Shown: positions 1 through 7,379, numbered from the stretch's first letter. The stretch: 9,515 bases of DNA from an uncultured Clostridia bacterium (GCA_946186535.1 CAMHNT010000077.1:1-9515); one strand, 5' to 3'. Numbers and translations: made by a program. Notes: generated from the sequence alone by a model not told the origin.

Positions 1-952
1 TCTTTAAAATATTTTCGAAAACAAGATTATCTCCGACAGCCTTCACAGCTTTGTTCTTTCTCAGCTCGATTGCACCCTGACTGTCTTTGATTATTTTTTC
101 TATTATATCAATATGCTTTTTCTCCGCAGATATATCAAAATACTTTTCCACGGAAAGCTTGATGACATCGGGTAAAATATTATTATCGCATTTTTTGAGT
201 TCCGATATACTCAGACCCTTATCATTTTTACATCTTTCAAATTCCGAAACAGTTTTCTTCCTAATATATTCCAGATTTTTTGAAACTATTCCTGAAAGAC
301 GATTGATTGAATTTTCAACGGAAGGATTTATTTTTTTTAATTCCGGCAATACTGAAAGTCTGATCTTGTTTCTGTTATATTCATCGGACAGATTCGTGCT
401 GTCGGTAACAAAAGGAACATCGTTCAACTCACAATATTCTTCGATCCGGGCTCTTGAACACCTTATCAGAGGTCTGACTATTTTTCCTCTTACCGGCGGA
501 ATTCCGGTCAGCCCTTCCATTCCGCAGCCTCGGGTAATATTCATCAGAACCGTCTCGGCATTGTCCGAAGCGGTGTGAGCCGTTGCAACGACGGTTTCAT
601 CGTCCCTTATCAGATCATCAAAAAATCTGTAGCGTTCCTCTCTTCCGCACTCCTCAAGACCGATTTTTCTTTCTTTTGCGATTCCCGATATATCGCAGCG
701 TTTCGTAAAAAGCTCTACTCCGAGTTTTCCGCACTGATCGGAAACGAAATCAAAATCCCTTTCGGATTCCGCACCTCGCAGGCAATGATTCAGATGTGCC
801 GCGGAAACCGATATCCCGAATTTTTCTGAATTCGTCACAAGAAAGTGAAGCAGACACATCGAATCCGCTCCGCCCGACAGCGCAACGATAACGTGTTTTT
901 TACCTTCAAACATATTATATTCGGAAACGGCACTCTCTATTTCCTTAAACAT
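1..952 (-). CDS. tilS: tRNA(Ile)-lysidine synthase TilS, 3' end outside the window
   Basis: TilS is a cytosolic ATP-dependent enzyme that joins lysine to C34 of the CAU-anticodon tRNA-Ile, so that it reads AUA and is charged with isoleucine. The frame is open from the ATG at 952 to the left edge, giving 317 codons without a stop; family members usually have about 430-470, so the C-terminal tRNA-binding part is cut by the window. Visible motifs are the PP-loop SGGADS (residues 26-31), HLNHCLRG (53-60), a TAHTASDNAET block (124-134), a TRGCGMEGL block (140-148), RPLIR (160-164) and the DSTN...YNRNKIR region (184-198). Residues from about 205 on match the start of the substrate-binding domain only by position. 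The ATG overlaps the last 8 nt of dnaB and has AAGGAGG six bases upstream inside dnaB, so it is probably translated with dnaB. Identity is firm; the C-terminus cannot be judged. Confidence 0.95.
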   Translation of the reverse strand, partial: MFKEIESAVSEYNMFEGKKHVIVALSGGADSMCLLHFLVTNSEKFGISVSAAHLNHCLRGAESERDFDFVSDQCGKLGVELFTKRCDISGIAKERKIGLEECGREERYRFFDDLIRDDETVVATAHTASDNAETVLMNITRGCGMEGLTGIPPVRGKIVRPLIRCSRARIEEYCELNDVPFVTDSTNLSDEYNRNKIRLSVLPELKKINPSVENSINRLSGIVSKNLEYIRKKTVSEFERCKNDKGLSISELKKCDNNILPDVIKLSVEKYFDISAEKKHIDIIEKIIKDSQGAIELRKNKAVKAVGDNLVFENILK

Positions 953-2309
953 CGATAACCTCCTTGGCGGTGAAGCGCATAAACTCACCTCTCCAGTGGA
1001 GATCAACTGTACCCATTTCGCCGTGACGGTTTTTTGCAACTATGCATTCGCCGCTGTTCTTATCCTCTTCCTCAGCGTTCTCCGCATTGTCGTTGTAGTA
1101 ATCCGAACGGTAAAGGAACAGAACAATATCGGCGTCCTGCTCGATAGAACCCGAGTCTCTCATATCGGAAAGCTGAGGTCTGTGGTCGGCTCTCTGTTCG
1201 CTGGCACGGGAAAGCTGAGAGAGAGTTATAACCGGAACGTTCAGCTCCTTGGCGAGAATCTTCAGATTTCGTGTTATCTCGGAAATTTCCTGAACACGGT
1301 TGTCGATCCGTCTTCCCGTCTGCATAAGCTGAAGATAATCAATTATAACAAGCTGAACGCCCTTAAGTCTTCTGAGCTTCGCTTTCATTGCGGGAACTGT
1401 TATCATCGGCGTATCGTCAAGATAAAGCTCAGATCCCGAAAGAACATCGCCAGCCTGAATAAGTCTCGACCATTCATCCTCGGACATTTTTCCCGTTTTT
1501 ATCTTCTGGCTTTCTATAAGCCCTTCCGTCGAAAGAAGACGGGAAGCAAGCTGTTCCTTCGACATTTCCAGAGAGAAAAACGCAACCTTTTTTCTCTGAG
1601 TAACGGCGACGCTTCTCGCAATGTTCAGCGCAAACGAAGTTTTACCCATACCTGGTCGTGCCGCAAGAAGTATAAGGTCGGACTTGTTTAGTCCGGTAAT
1701 ATAATTGTCAAGACCCTTTATTCCGGTAGAAAGAGGCTTCATTTCCTCATTGTCGGCAGAATTAAGCAGGTCAAGTCTGTCATATGTTTCCTGAATTACC
1801 TCGGCGATATGCTGAAGGCCCTGAATACTTTTACCCTGACGGATATCGAATATTCGCTGTTCTGCGGCGTCAACAAGTGTATCCGCCTCCATTGAGCCCT
1901 CGCCTGCTTCCTCAATCGTTTTTCTGGAAGCCTCTATGAGTGACCTTATGTCAAATTTTTCACGGACGTACTGCGCATAAACATCTACGTTTTCGGTTGA
2001 AAGCGCAGCCTGACCGAGCTGTACGAGATAGGTCTTTCCTGTAGCTTCGTCAAAAGCCGGTTCTTTTTTGAGAGTTTCAAGAACCGTGATAAAGTCTATG
2101 ACCTTGCCTTCGGTGAACAGATCGAGCATAGCCTGATAGATGAGCTTGTGAAGCTCGATATGGAAGAAATCCGCCTTCGGCAGGATCTCGGCAACTCTCG
2201 CCATACACTCGGAATCAATGAGTATAGCGCCAAGAACCGCCTGTTCCGCCTCGGGACTGTATGGCAGCTTTATTGACGAATACGCAGAACTCAAATCAAA
2301 ATCTGCCAT
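945..2309 (-). CDS. dnaB: Replicative DNA helicase DnaB (called DnaC in Bacillus)
   Basis: This is the hexameric ATP-driven helicase that unwinds DNA at the replication fork and recruits primase. The protein has 454 residues, the normal family length. The N-terminal helical domain covers about 14-120 (it starts PYSPEAEQAVLGAIL), followed by a linker and a RecA-like motor domain from about 190. In the motor domain I see Walker A ARPGMGKTS (217-225), a FFSLEMS block (244-250), Walker B VIIDYLQLM (321-329), the SQLSR motif (364-368) and RPQLSDMRDSGSIEQDAD (377-394), then KNRHGEMG near 427. An acidic loop at about 402-421 lies between the last motor strands. There is no intein and no frameshift. 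The ATG at 2309 has GGGAGG five bases upstream. It lies 21 bp after rplI and overlaps tilS by 8 nt, so it is an internal operon gene. The gdpP-rplI-dnaB order matches that known from Bacillus. Confidence 0.98.
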   Translation of the reverse strand: MADFDLSSAYSSIKLPYSPEAEQAVLGAILIDSECMARVAEILPKADFFHIELHKLIYQAMLDLFTEGKVIDFITVLETLKKEPAFDEATGKTYLVQLGQAALSTENVDVYAQYVREKFDIRSLIEASRKTIEEAGEGSMEADTLVDAAEQRIFDIRQGKSIQGLQHIAEVIQETYDRLDLLNSADNEEMKPLSTGIKGLDNYITGLNKSDLILLAARPGMGKTSFALNIARSVAVTQRKKVAFFSLEMSKEQLASRLLSTEGLIESQKIKTGKMSEDEWSRLIQAGDVLSGSELYLDDTPMITVPAMKAKLRRLKGVQLVIIDYLQLMQTGRRIDNRVQEISEITRNLKILAKELNVPVITLSQLSRASEQRADHRPQLSDMRDSGSIEQDADIVLFLYRSDYYNDNAENAEEEDKNSGECIVAKNRHGEMGTVDLHWRGEFMRFTAKEVIDV

Positions 2310-2330
2310 GTTATCCTCCCTCTCTGAATT

Positions 2331-2774
2331 TTATTCGCAGACCTTTACGAAAATCTTTGCCGAAATGCCGCTGTAAAGCTTAACCTCGGCATCATAAGTA
2401 TCATACTGTTTTATTTCACCGACAATCGAAATTTTTCTTTTGTCAACAACAATATTATATCTCTGCTTTATCTCGTTTGCAATTTCCTTTGCTGTGATCG
2501 AACCGAAAAGCTTTCCGTTGTTTCCTGCCTTCGCATGGATAACAATTGTCTTTTCCTCCAGCTTTTCTTTAGCCGCATTTGCTTCAGCAATCTGTTGGTC
2601 GATCTTGAACTTCTTTGAATCGGCAGCGTTTTTAAGCTCGTTCATTGCCTGAGCGTTTGCTTCCTTCGCGAGATTTCTCGGAAAAAGAAAATTTCTTGCG
2701 TAACCGTCGCTGACGTTTACGAGTTCACCCTTTTTTCCCGAACCTTTTACATCCTGTAACAATACTACCTTCAT
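2331..2774 (-). CDS. rplI: 50S ribosomal protein L9
   Basis: L9 binds 23S rRNA near the base of the L1 stalk and reaches out from the large subunit; it affects frame maintenance. The 147-residue length is typical. The N-terminal rRNA-binding domain (about 1-50) opens MKVVLLQDVKGSGKKGELVNV and contains the family signature block GYARNFLFPRNLA (24-36). A long charged connecting helix (about 41-74) follows, and the C-terminal domain contains GKLFGSIT (87-94). The ATG at 2774 shares its A with the gdpP stop codon (TAATG), and GGAGG sits eight bases upstream inside the gdpP coding region. dnaB follows after 21 bp. This points to coupled translation inside the gdpP-rplI-dnaB-tilS transcript. L9 is encoded here apart from rpsF and rpsR. 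Nothing in the protein is unusual. Confidence 0.98.
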   Translation of the reverse strand: MKVVLLQDVKGSGKKGELVNVSDGYARNFLFPRNLAKEANAQAMNELKNAADSKKFKIDQQIAEANAAKEKLEEKTIVIHAKAGNNGKLFGSITAKEIANEIKQRYNIVVDKRKISIVGEIKQYDTYDAEVKLYSGISAKIFVKVCE

Positions 2775-4768
2775 TATAAATTCCTCCTTTTTATGGACGA
2801 CGTACCGTCCGCCTCTTCAACAGCCATTGCATTGATGGCATCGACAAGAAGCTCTCTCGCCTCGGCTCTCGATATTTTTCCGAGATTCGTTCCTGCCATT
2901 GTCTGATGACCTCCGCCGCCAAGACGTTCCATCACAAGCTGAACATTCAGATCTCCGAGCGAACGTGCCGAAATGCACATATTATCGAGAGATTTGTAGA
3001 TAACATACGACGCCTGGACATCCTTTATGCTCAGCAGTTCGTCGGCCGCCTGGGCTGCGGTAATTCTGATATCCTTGTCCTCGTTCATCTTGTCGTCCGT
3101 GCAGGCTATTGCACTGTTGTTATAAATCTCGGCTTCGGAAACAAGCTGAGATTTTGTTTTATATGTATTGAGAGAATCCGAGAAAAGGCGCTTGACTTCA
3201 ACGGTATCGGCACCGTTTTTCTTCAGATACGCGGCAGCCTCAAAGGTGCGCACACCGGTTCTCAATACAAAATTCTTTGTATCAAGCATAATTCCCGCAA
3301 GCAGAGCTTCAGACTCGTATCGGTTCAGAGCATCGTCGTTGATATACTGAATAAGCTCCGTAACCATTTCACTTGCGGATGATGCAAACGGTTCGTGAAA
3401 GAACACGCATGCATTGTCGATGTGATTGACCATCATTCGATGATGATCTATTACAACAACATTTTTACACATTTTATAAAGCTCAATATCCTCGACAAAT
3501 GTCGGAGAATGCGTGTCGACGATAATCAAAAGCGTCTTTTCATTGACATTTTTCTTCGCTTCTTCAGGCGAAATGAAAGTATTCTTATATCCGTGAGAAA
3601 TGAAATTGTCAAGGAAAATTCTCGCAAGTGACGTATCCTTATTTATAACGATTCTCACAGGATTCTCAAACGTCTTCGAAATAACGCTCCACATGCCGAT
3701 TGCAGAACCGACTGCGTCAAGGTCAGAGGTCTGATGACCCATAATATAGATATTGTCAGACTGGGCGATTTTTTCCGAAAGAGCTTTTGCGATTAAGCGA
3801 GCTTTGACTTTCTCATGCTTTTCAACGCCATGAGCAACTCCACCGAAAAATTCGTAGTCGTCTTTCTGCTTGATTGCAACCTGGTCGCCGCCTCTTCCGA
3901 GCGCCATGTCGAGAGCCTGAAGCGACCACTGTTCACATTCTTTCAGCGTTGAAGCGCCTCTTCCGATTCCCATTGAAATCGTAGTGTCAACGGAACCTTC
4001 GAACACCTTGATGGATCTTACATCCTCAAGCAGTCTGAACTTTGATTCTATAGTTGTTTTCAGATGCTTTTCATCAATAATAATCTTATATCTTCCCGAT
4101 GAATTCTTCAGATAGACTCCGTCGCAGGAGGCTGCCCACTTTTTCAGAATGGATTCCACCTGAACGACCGCCTGATTCACTGTATCATCGGCATTGTTTC
4201 TTTCAAAATCATCTCTGTTGTCGAGATTTAAGGTTGCTACGACAGGTCTTGTTTCAGAATAAAGCTTTGACGTAACTTTATACTCGGTATCATCAAGATA
4301 ATAAAGCACCGCGCCGTTCCTTACTGCGGAAGCTATAACAGTATAGCGTCTTCCGTCATACGATACATCGACGCCCGAACTGTCAACGATTCTGTTAATA
4401 TCCGAATTGGAAACATACAAAGCTATCATCTCGCCTGCACATTCCTTGTTATGTGCAAGATTTTTTCTGAACTTTGAATTGTACCACAGAATATCTCCTT
4501 TTTTTCCCACAACAACAACAGGTATCGTAAACTTTTCGAGATAGGAATGGTTTACACCCTTGATTCCTCTGACAGCATCACGCACGATACCGTCAACATA
4601 CTTGCGGTATCTGAATATCATGTATATAAAAACAGCAGCAGAAATCAAAGCAAGACAAATATCAAAAACAAATACGTTGTGGTCATATCTCCTTGCGGCA
4701 AACGCCATAAGAATCAGAACCAAAGGAAAAATAAGGGAAAGCGGCTGAAAATAAATCGGCCTTTTCAT
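2774..4768 (-). CDS. gdpP: Cyclic-di-AMP phosphodiesterase GdpP (YybT family, DHH/DHHA1)
   Basis: GdpP is a membrane-anchored phosphodiesterase that hydrolyses c-di-AMP to pApA and so influences wall, potassium and osmotic homeostasis in Firmicutes. The 664 residues show the expected order: two membrane segments (about 5-25 and 31-52), a PAS-like domain (about 75-160), a degenerate GGDEF domain (about 175-300) ending in the conserved ALGRGGDQVAIK (289-300), and a DHH/DHHA1 phosphodiesterase. Its metal-site motifs are GHQTSDLD (344-351), VDTH (417-420), DHHR (441-444) and GGGGH (617-621). No intact GGDEF signature is present, as expected. I chose the ATG at 4768 because GGAGG lies nine bases upstream; a TTG at 4828 would add 20 residues but has no ribosome binding site. 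Compared with the usual GHRxPDxD motif it has Q and S at the R and P positions. The stop overlaps rplI by one base. Confidence 0.95.
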   Translation of the reverse strand: MKRPIYFQPLSLIFPLVLILMAFAARRYDHNVFVFDICLALISAAVFIYMIFRYRKYVDGIVRDAVRGIKGVNHSYLEKFTIPVVVVGKKGDILWYNSKFRKNLAHNKECAGEMIALYVSNSDINRIVDSSGVDVSYDGRRYTVIASAVRNGAVLYYLDDTEYKVTSKLYSETRPVVATLNLDNRDDFERNNADDTVNQAVVQVESILKKWAASCDGVYLKNSSGRYKIIIDEKHLKTTIESKFRLLEDVRSIKVFEGSVDTTISMGIGRGASTLKECEQWSLQALDMALGRGGDQVAIKQKDDYEFFGGVAHGVEKHEKVKARLIAKALSEKIAQSDNIYIMGHQTSDLDAVGSAIGMWSVISKTFENPVRIVINKDTSLARIFLDNFISHGYKNTFISPEEAKKNVNEKTLLIIVDTHSPTFVEDIELYKMCKNVVVIDHHRMMVNHIDNACVFFHEPFASSASEMVTELIQYINDDALNRYESEALLAGIMLDTKNFVLRTGVRTFEAAAYLKKNGADTVEVKRLFSDSLNTYKTKSQLVSEAEIYNNSAIACTDDKMNEDKDIRITAAQAADELLSIKDVQASYVIYKSLDNMCISARSLGDLNVQLVMERLGGGGHQTMAGTNLGKISRAEARELLVDAINAMAVEEADGTSSIKRRNL

Positions 4769-4777
4769 AGCAATCAA

Positions 4778-4782
4778 CCTCC
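4778..4782 (-). promoter_or_regulatory. Ribosome binding site that decides the gdpP start
   Basis: GGAGG (complement of cctcc) lies nine bases before the ATG at 4768. The upstream in-frame TTG at 4828 is preceded by CCGTTTCT, which offers no Shine-Dalgarno match. The ATG start also places the first membrane segment directly at the N-terminus, as in other GdpP proteins. Confidence 0.8.
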
Positions 4783-4830
4783 ATGCGCCAAAAACGCACT
4801 TTGATATTAACGGATCATAAAAATCCAAAG

Positions 4831-4897
4831 AAACGGTTATTTGTCGGGTGCCAATAATAACTATTCTTTAAGCACCCGACATTTTTAACTTCCGTTC
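4831..4897 (-). promoter_or_regulatory. Stem-loop between rnjA and gdpP
   Basis: A perfect 10-bp GC-rich stem pairs 4842-4851 (tgtcgggtgc) with 4872-4881 (gcacccgaca) around a 20-nt loop. It can extend outward through tta 4837-4839 with taa 4886-4888, and aacgg 4832-4836 with ccgtt 4892-4896, separated by small internal loops. In minus-strand RNA two flanking A/C mismatches (4852/4871 and 4831/4897) become G-U pairs, which favours a role in the rnjA-to-gdpP transcript. After the stem the minus strand reads TCTTTGGATTTTT, a poor U-tract, so this is at best a leaky terminator. The plus strand has TTTTT right after the core stem, but I find no plus-strand gene to terminate. It could be an attenuator, an mRNA processing site or a 3' stabiliser for rnjA. 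The stem is clear; the function is a guess. Confidence 0.5.
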
Positions 4898-4918
4898 GTT
4901 TTTAGATACACCAATATA

Positions 4919-6733
4919 TTATACATCCATAATAATCGGAAGTATCATCGGGTTTCGGCGTGTTCTCTCAAAAATGAGCTTCGACACATCATCCTTAACC
5001 CTGTTCTTTATTGTGCTCCAGTCATGAATATTTTCATAAGCGCAGTCGTAAAGAACATCGGATACGCTTCTTCTGACATCATCAAAGAGATCCTCAGATT
5101 CACGGACGTAAACGAAACCTCTTGAAACAATGTCCGGTCCCGAAATAACGCTGCCGTTGTCGGTATCAAGAGTTGCAACGATAATAACGAGTCCGTCCTG
5201 ACCGAGATGCTTTCTGTCACGAAGAACAATGCTTCCGACGTCTCCGACGCCAAGACCATCAACGAATACCTTGCCAGCCTGAACAGACGGAAGCTGTTTG
5301 AGATAAGATTCGTTCAGCTCAACAACGTTTCCTACATCACCGATAAAGATATTTTTGTGCTCCATTCCCATCGAAAGAGCAAGCTCAGCGTGCTTTCTGA
5401 GATGCTTCTGCTCGCCGTGAACGGGAATAAAGAACTTCGGTTTCGTGAGACCGTGAATAATTTTAAGTTCCTCCCTGCAGGCATGACCCGAAACATGAAC
5501 CTCATACATGGATTCATAAACAACCTCACAGCCCTTTTTAAGGAGTTCATCTACTACGTTTCCGACAGTTTTTTCGTTTCCGGGAATCGGATTTGCGGAA
5601 ATAATGATAAAATCACCGTAACCTACTTCAACCTTTTTATGATCGGAATATGCCATTCTCGAAAGAGCGGACATAGGCTCGCCCTGACTTCCTGTAGTAA
5701 CAAGAACTATCTCGTCGGACGAATAACGCTTGAGGAGATCGATGTCGATTATGACTCCCTCGGGGACGTCAAGATATCCGAGCTCGTTTGCAACGGTAAT
5801 ATAATTGATCATGCTTCTTCCGGAGAAAGCAACCTTTCTTCCGTACTTTTCCGCACAGTAGATAATCTGTTGGATACGGCTGATATTCGAAGCAAAGGTC
5901 GCAATGATTATGCGCTTGTTCTCAGCCTTCTGGAACAGTCTCTCGAACGATTCGAAAACTGTCTGCTCAGTCATAGTGTAACCCGGCTTGTCGGCATTCG
6001 TCGATTCAGCCAGAAGAGCCAGCACGCCTTCTTTTCCAAGCTCCGCAAAACGTGCGAGGTCAATCATTTCACCCGTAGTCGGCGTACAGTCGATTTTAAA
6101 GTCACCTGTATGAACAATAGTGCCCACGTCAGTATGAATTGCAACGGCAACGGAATCGGGAATCGAGTGATTCACATGAATAAACTCAACTTTCATACAT
6201 CCGAGTTTGATGGTGTCTCCTGCCTTTACGACGTTGAGCTGAGTCTTGTTGAAAAGTCCGTACTCCTTAAGCTTGTTTCCGACCAATCCTATCGTAAGAG
6301 CCGTTCCGTAAATCGGGAGCTTAACTCTATTCAAAAGGAAAGGCAGTCCGCCGATATGGTCCTCATGTCCGTGGGTCAGCACGATACCCTTGATTCGGTG
6401 GATATTCTCCTCAACATAGGAAAAATCAGGAATTACGAGATCAACACCGAGCATATCCCCATCCGGGAAAGCCATACCGCAGTCAAGAATAAAAATATCA
6501 TTATTACACTCGAAAAGCGTAATATTTTTTCCGATCTCATTCAGTCCTCCGAGAAACATAATTCTTACGGTAGGCTTAACCTTTGACTGGTTATTCTGGG
6601 ACTTTTTCTTCGCTGTGTTAGGCTTGTGCTTATAATGCTGCTTAACAGGCGGCTTGGTCTTTGCACTCTTACTTCCGTATGACTTGGTTCTGTCCGTGCC
6701 GTTTTGCTTTTTGTAGTTTACATTCATCGCCAC
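4919..6733 (-). CDS. rnjA: Ribonuclease J (RNase J1-like metallo-beta-lactamase/beta-CASP nuclease)
   Basis: RNase J is a cytosolic zinc-dependent 5'-3' exonuclease and endonuclease central to mRNA decay and rRNA maturation in Firmicutes. The 604-residue protein has the metallo-beta-lactamase core with LGGLNEIGKN (61-70), the zinc motif HGHEDHIGG (121-129), H189 and D211 (HTGDF), then a beta-CASP domain with TGSQGEPMSALSR (347-359), HVSGHA (413-418) and PVHGE (438-442, with H439 as the late metal ligand). The C-terminal domain ends MILPIIMDV, very close to Bacillus J1. The start is a GTG at 6733, seven bases after GGAGG; an ATG at 6727 is two codons inside but 13 bases from it. About 52 N-terminal residues, rich in Lys, Gln, Asn, Ser and Thr, precede the conserved core; B. 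subtilis J1 (555 residues) lacks such an extension. I infer J1 rather than J2 from overall resemblance. A long AT-rich spacer with hairpins lies upstream. Confidence 0.95.
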   Translation of the reverse strand: MAMNVNYKKQNGTDRTKSYGSKSAKTKPPVKQHYKHKPNTAKKKSQNNQSKVKPTVRIMFLGGLNEIGKNITLFECNNDIFILDCGMAFPDGDMLGVDLVIPDFSYVEENIHRIKGIVLTHGHEDHIGGLPFLLNRVKLPIYGTALTIGLVGNKLKEYGLFNKTQLNVVKAGDTIKLGCMKVEFIHVNHSIPDSVAVAIHTDVGTIVHTGDFKIDCTPTTGEMIDLARFAELGKEGVLALLAESTNADKPGYTMTEQTVFESFERLFQKAENKRIIIATFASNISRIQQIIYCAEKYGRKVAFSGRSMINYITVANELGYLDVPEGVIIDIDLLKRYSSDEIVLVTTGSQGEPMSALSRMAYSDHKKVEVGYGDFIIISANPIPGNEKTVGNVVDELLKKGCEVVYESMYEVHVSGHACREELKIIHGLTKPKFFIPVHGEQKHLRKHAELALSMGMEHKNIFIGDVGNVVELNESYLKQLPSVQAGKVFVDGLGVGDVGSIVLRDRKHLGQDGLVIIVATLDTDNGSVISGPDIVSRGFVYVRESEDLFDDVRRSVSDVLYDCAYENIHDWSTIKNRVKDDVSKLIFERTRRNPMILPIIMDV

Positions 6734-6789
6734 TAAATTTCCTCCAATAATAAAATTTATATTAAAATACCGGCAACACTAAGTTTATC

Positions 6790-6815
6790 CTTCATAGCGA
6801 ACGGTGCCTATGAAG
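6790..6815 (-). promoter_or_regulatory. Hairpin in the rnjA 5' leader
   Basis: Perfect 8-bp inverted repeat: cttcatag (6790-6797) and ctatgaag (6808-6815) around a 10-nt loop, extendable by one U-G pair in minus-strand RNA (6789/6816). It lies 57 bases before the rnjA start codon and is not followed by a U-run, so it is not a terminator. It stands out as relatively GC-containing inside AT-rich DNA. It may be a 5' stabilising or autoregulatory hairpin; this is inference. Confidence 0.4.
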
Positions 6816-6834
6816 ATTAAAATTAACCGATAAT

Positions 6835-6863
6835 TATATAGTGAAATAATAAAAAATATTCAA
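6835..6863 (-). promoter_or_regulatory. rnjA: Candidate rnjA promoter
   Basis: On the minus strand TTGAAT (6858-6863) is followed after 17 bases by TATATA (6835-6840), or after 19 bases by a perfect TATAAT (6833-6838). A start near 6828 would give a leader of about 95 nt that includes the 6790-6815 hairpin. A rival perfect TATAAT lies at 7005-7010 with only a weak -35 (TTATTA); it would place the long inverted repeat at 6869-6957 in the leader. In such AT-rich DNA chance matches are common, so neither is secure. Confidence 0.35.
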
Positions 6864-6868
6864 ATGCT

Positions 6869-6957
6869 ATCTTCTATTAAAATATCATCATTAATACCAA
6901 AATACGATTAAATACCTTAATCATCAGTTAATATATAATAACATTTTAATAGAAGAT
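6869..6957 (-). repeat. Long inverted repeat (23-bp RNA stem) upstream of rnjA
   Basis: ATCTTCTATTAAAAT at 6869-6883 is repeated exactly as its reverse complement at 6943-6957. In minus-strand RNA the pairing continues through 6884-6891 with 6935-6942: five further Watson-Crick pairs plus three G-U pairs. The three G-U positions are A/C mismatches on the plus strand. That gives an uninterrupted 23-bp stem closing a region that holds a second small hairpin, gattaa (6906-6911) with ttaatc (6917-6922). No flanking target duplication is visible and no open frame lies inside. It could be a structured leader or small RNA, or a remnant of a miniature inverted-repeat element. The repeat itself is certain. 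Confidence 0.6.
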
Positions 6958-7350
6958 TATATATAAAAACAAAAATAAATTCCGTAAAATCAGGGTCAAT
7001 CTATATTATAACCAAAATAACCCATATTAATAAAAAAGATAATAAGACTAATCTATTTTAACCCAATAACCAAATAATGTCAAGTTAAGCAATTATTAAA
7101 CAAATCACCCGTATTGTTACTTTGATTAAATAACTGTCATTTTTCAAAATAAACAGACCGTAATCGAATGACAAAGTTTCACAGAATTTCAATTCAGCAA
7201 CAAATAATTAGGCATTTTTCACATTAAATCTATTGAGTTATAACTAACTTTTGTATCTATGCCGTTACAATAAAATTTTATAGTTCAGCACATATTCATA
7301 TAAATCAAATTATTATAATATTGGTTCAATCAGAATATTAATAACAGTAT

Positions 7351-7379
7351 AAAAAGGGCTGCACCTCGGTACAGCCCTT
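7351..7379 (-). terminator. Intrinsic terminator of the rpsB-tsf operon
   Basis: On the minus strand AAGGGCTGTAC and GTGCAGCCCTT form an 11-bp stem with one U-G pair and a CGAG loop (arms 7354-7364 and 7369-7379). The T-run (complement of aaaaa, 7351-7355) begins with the two T's that close the base of the stem. It begins about 28 bp after the tsf stop codon. This is the cleanest rho-independent terminator in the window and shows that pyrH/frr are not co-transcribed with tsf here. Confidence 0.92.

Larger units (their letters stand above)
6734..7350. other. AT-rich non-coding spacer between tsf and rnjA
   Basis: About 620 bp, very rich in A and T by eye, with no convincing open frame on either strand. 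Besides the rnjA ribosome binding site (GGAGG at 6741-6745), the hairpin at 6790-6815, the promoter candidates and the inverted repeat at 6869-6957, I see only weak features. One is a loose direct repeat, aatctatattataacc near 6998 and aatctattttaaccc near 7050. The part from about 7070 to 7345 shows nothing I can name. I checked for tRNA-like, CRISPR-like and DnaA-box-like patterns and found none. Confidence 0.7.

Noticed and set aside
87..829. Two plus-strand open frames at the left edge
   Set aside because: They are antisense to the partial tilS frame, which carries the PP-loop and other TilS motifs.
996..1691. 231-codon plus-strand open frame
   Set aside because: Antisense to dnaB, with no protein-family features.
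4769..4828. Upstream TTG start for gdpP adding 20 residues
   Set aside because: There is no Shine-Dalgarno sequence before the TTG, while the ATG at 4768 has GGAGG at good spacing and gives the normal GdpP N-terminus.
4842..4886. Plus-strand intrinsic terminator reading (stem followed by TTTTT)
   Set aside because: No plus-strand gene or promoter lies to the left, and the loop is long at 20 nt; I treat the element as a minus-strand RNA structure instead.
4769..4918. A c-di-AMP riboswitch in front of gdpP
   Set aside because: The gap is short and shows only a simple stem-loop; the larger multi-helix ydaO-type fold and its conserved segments are not visible.
5207..6586. 459-codon open frame on the plus strand opposite rnjA
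   Set aside because: It lies wholly antisense to a clear RNase J gene, has no recognisable domain, and is explained by scarce stop complements in that frame of a biased coding sequence.
6734..7350. Replication origin suspected from AT-rich DNA on the same segment as dnaB
   Set aside because: I found no cluster of DnaA-box-like TTATNCACA sequences, and no dnaA or dnaN is present.
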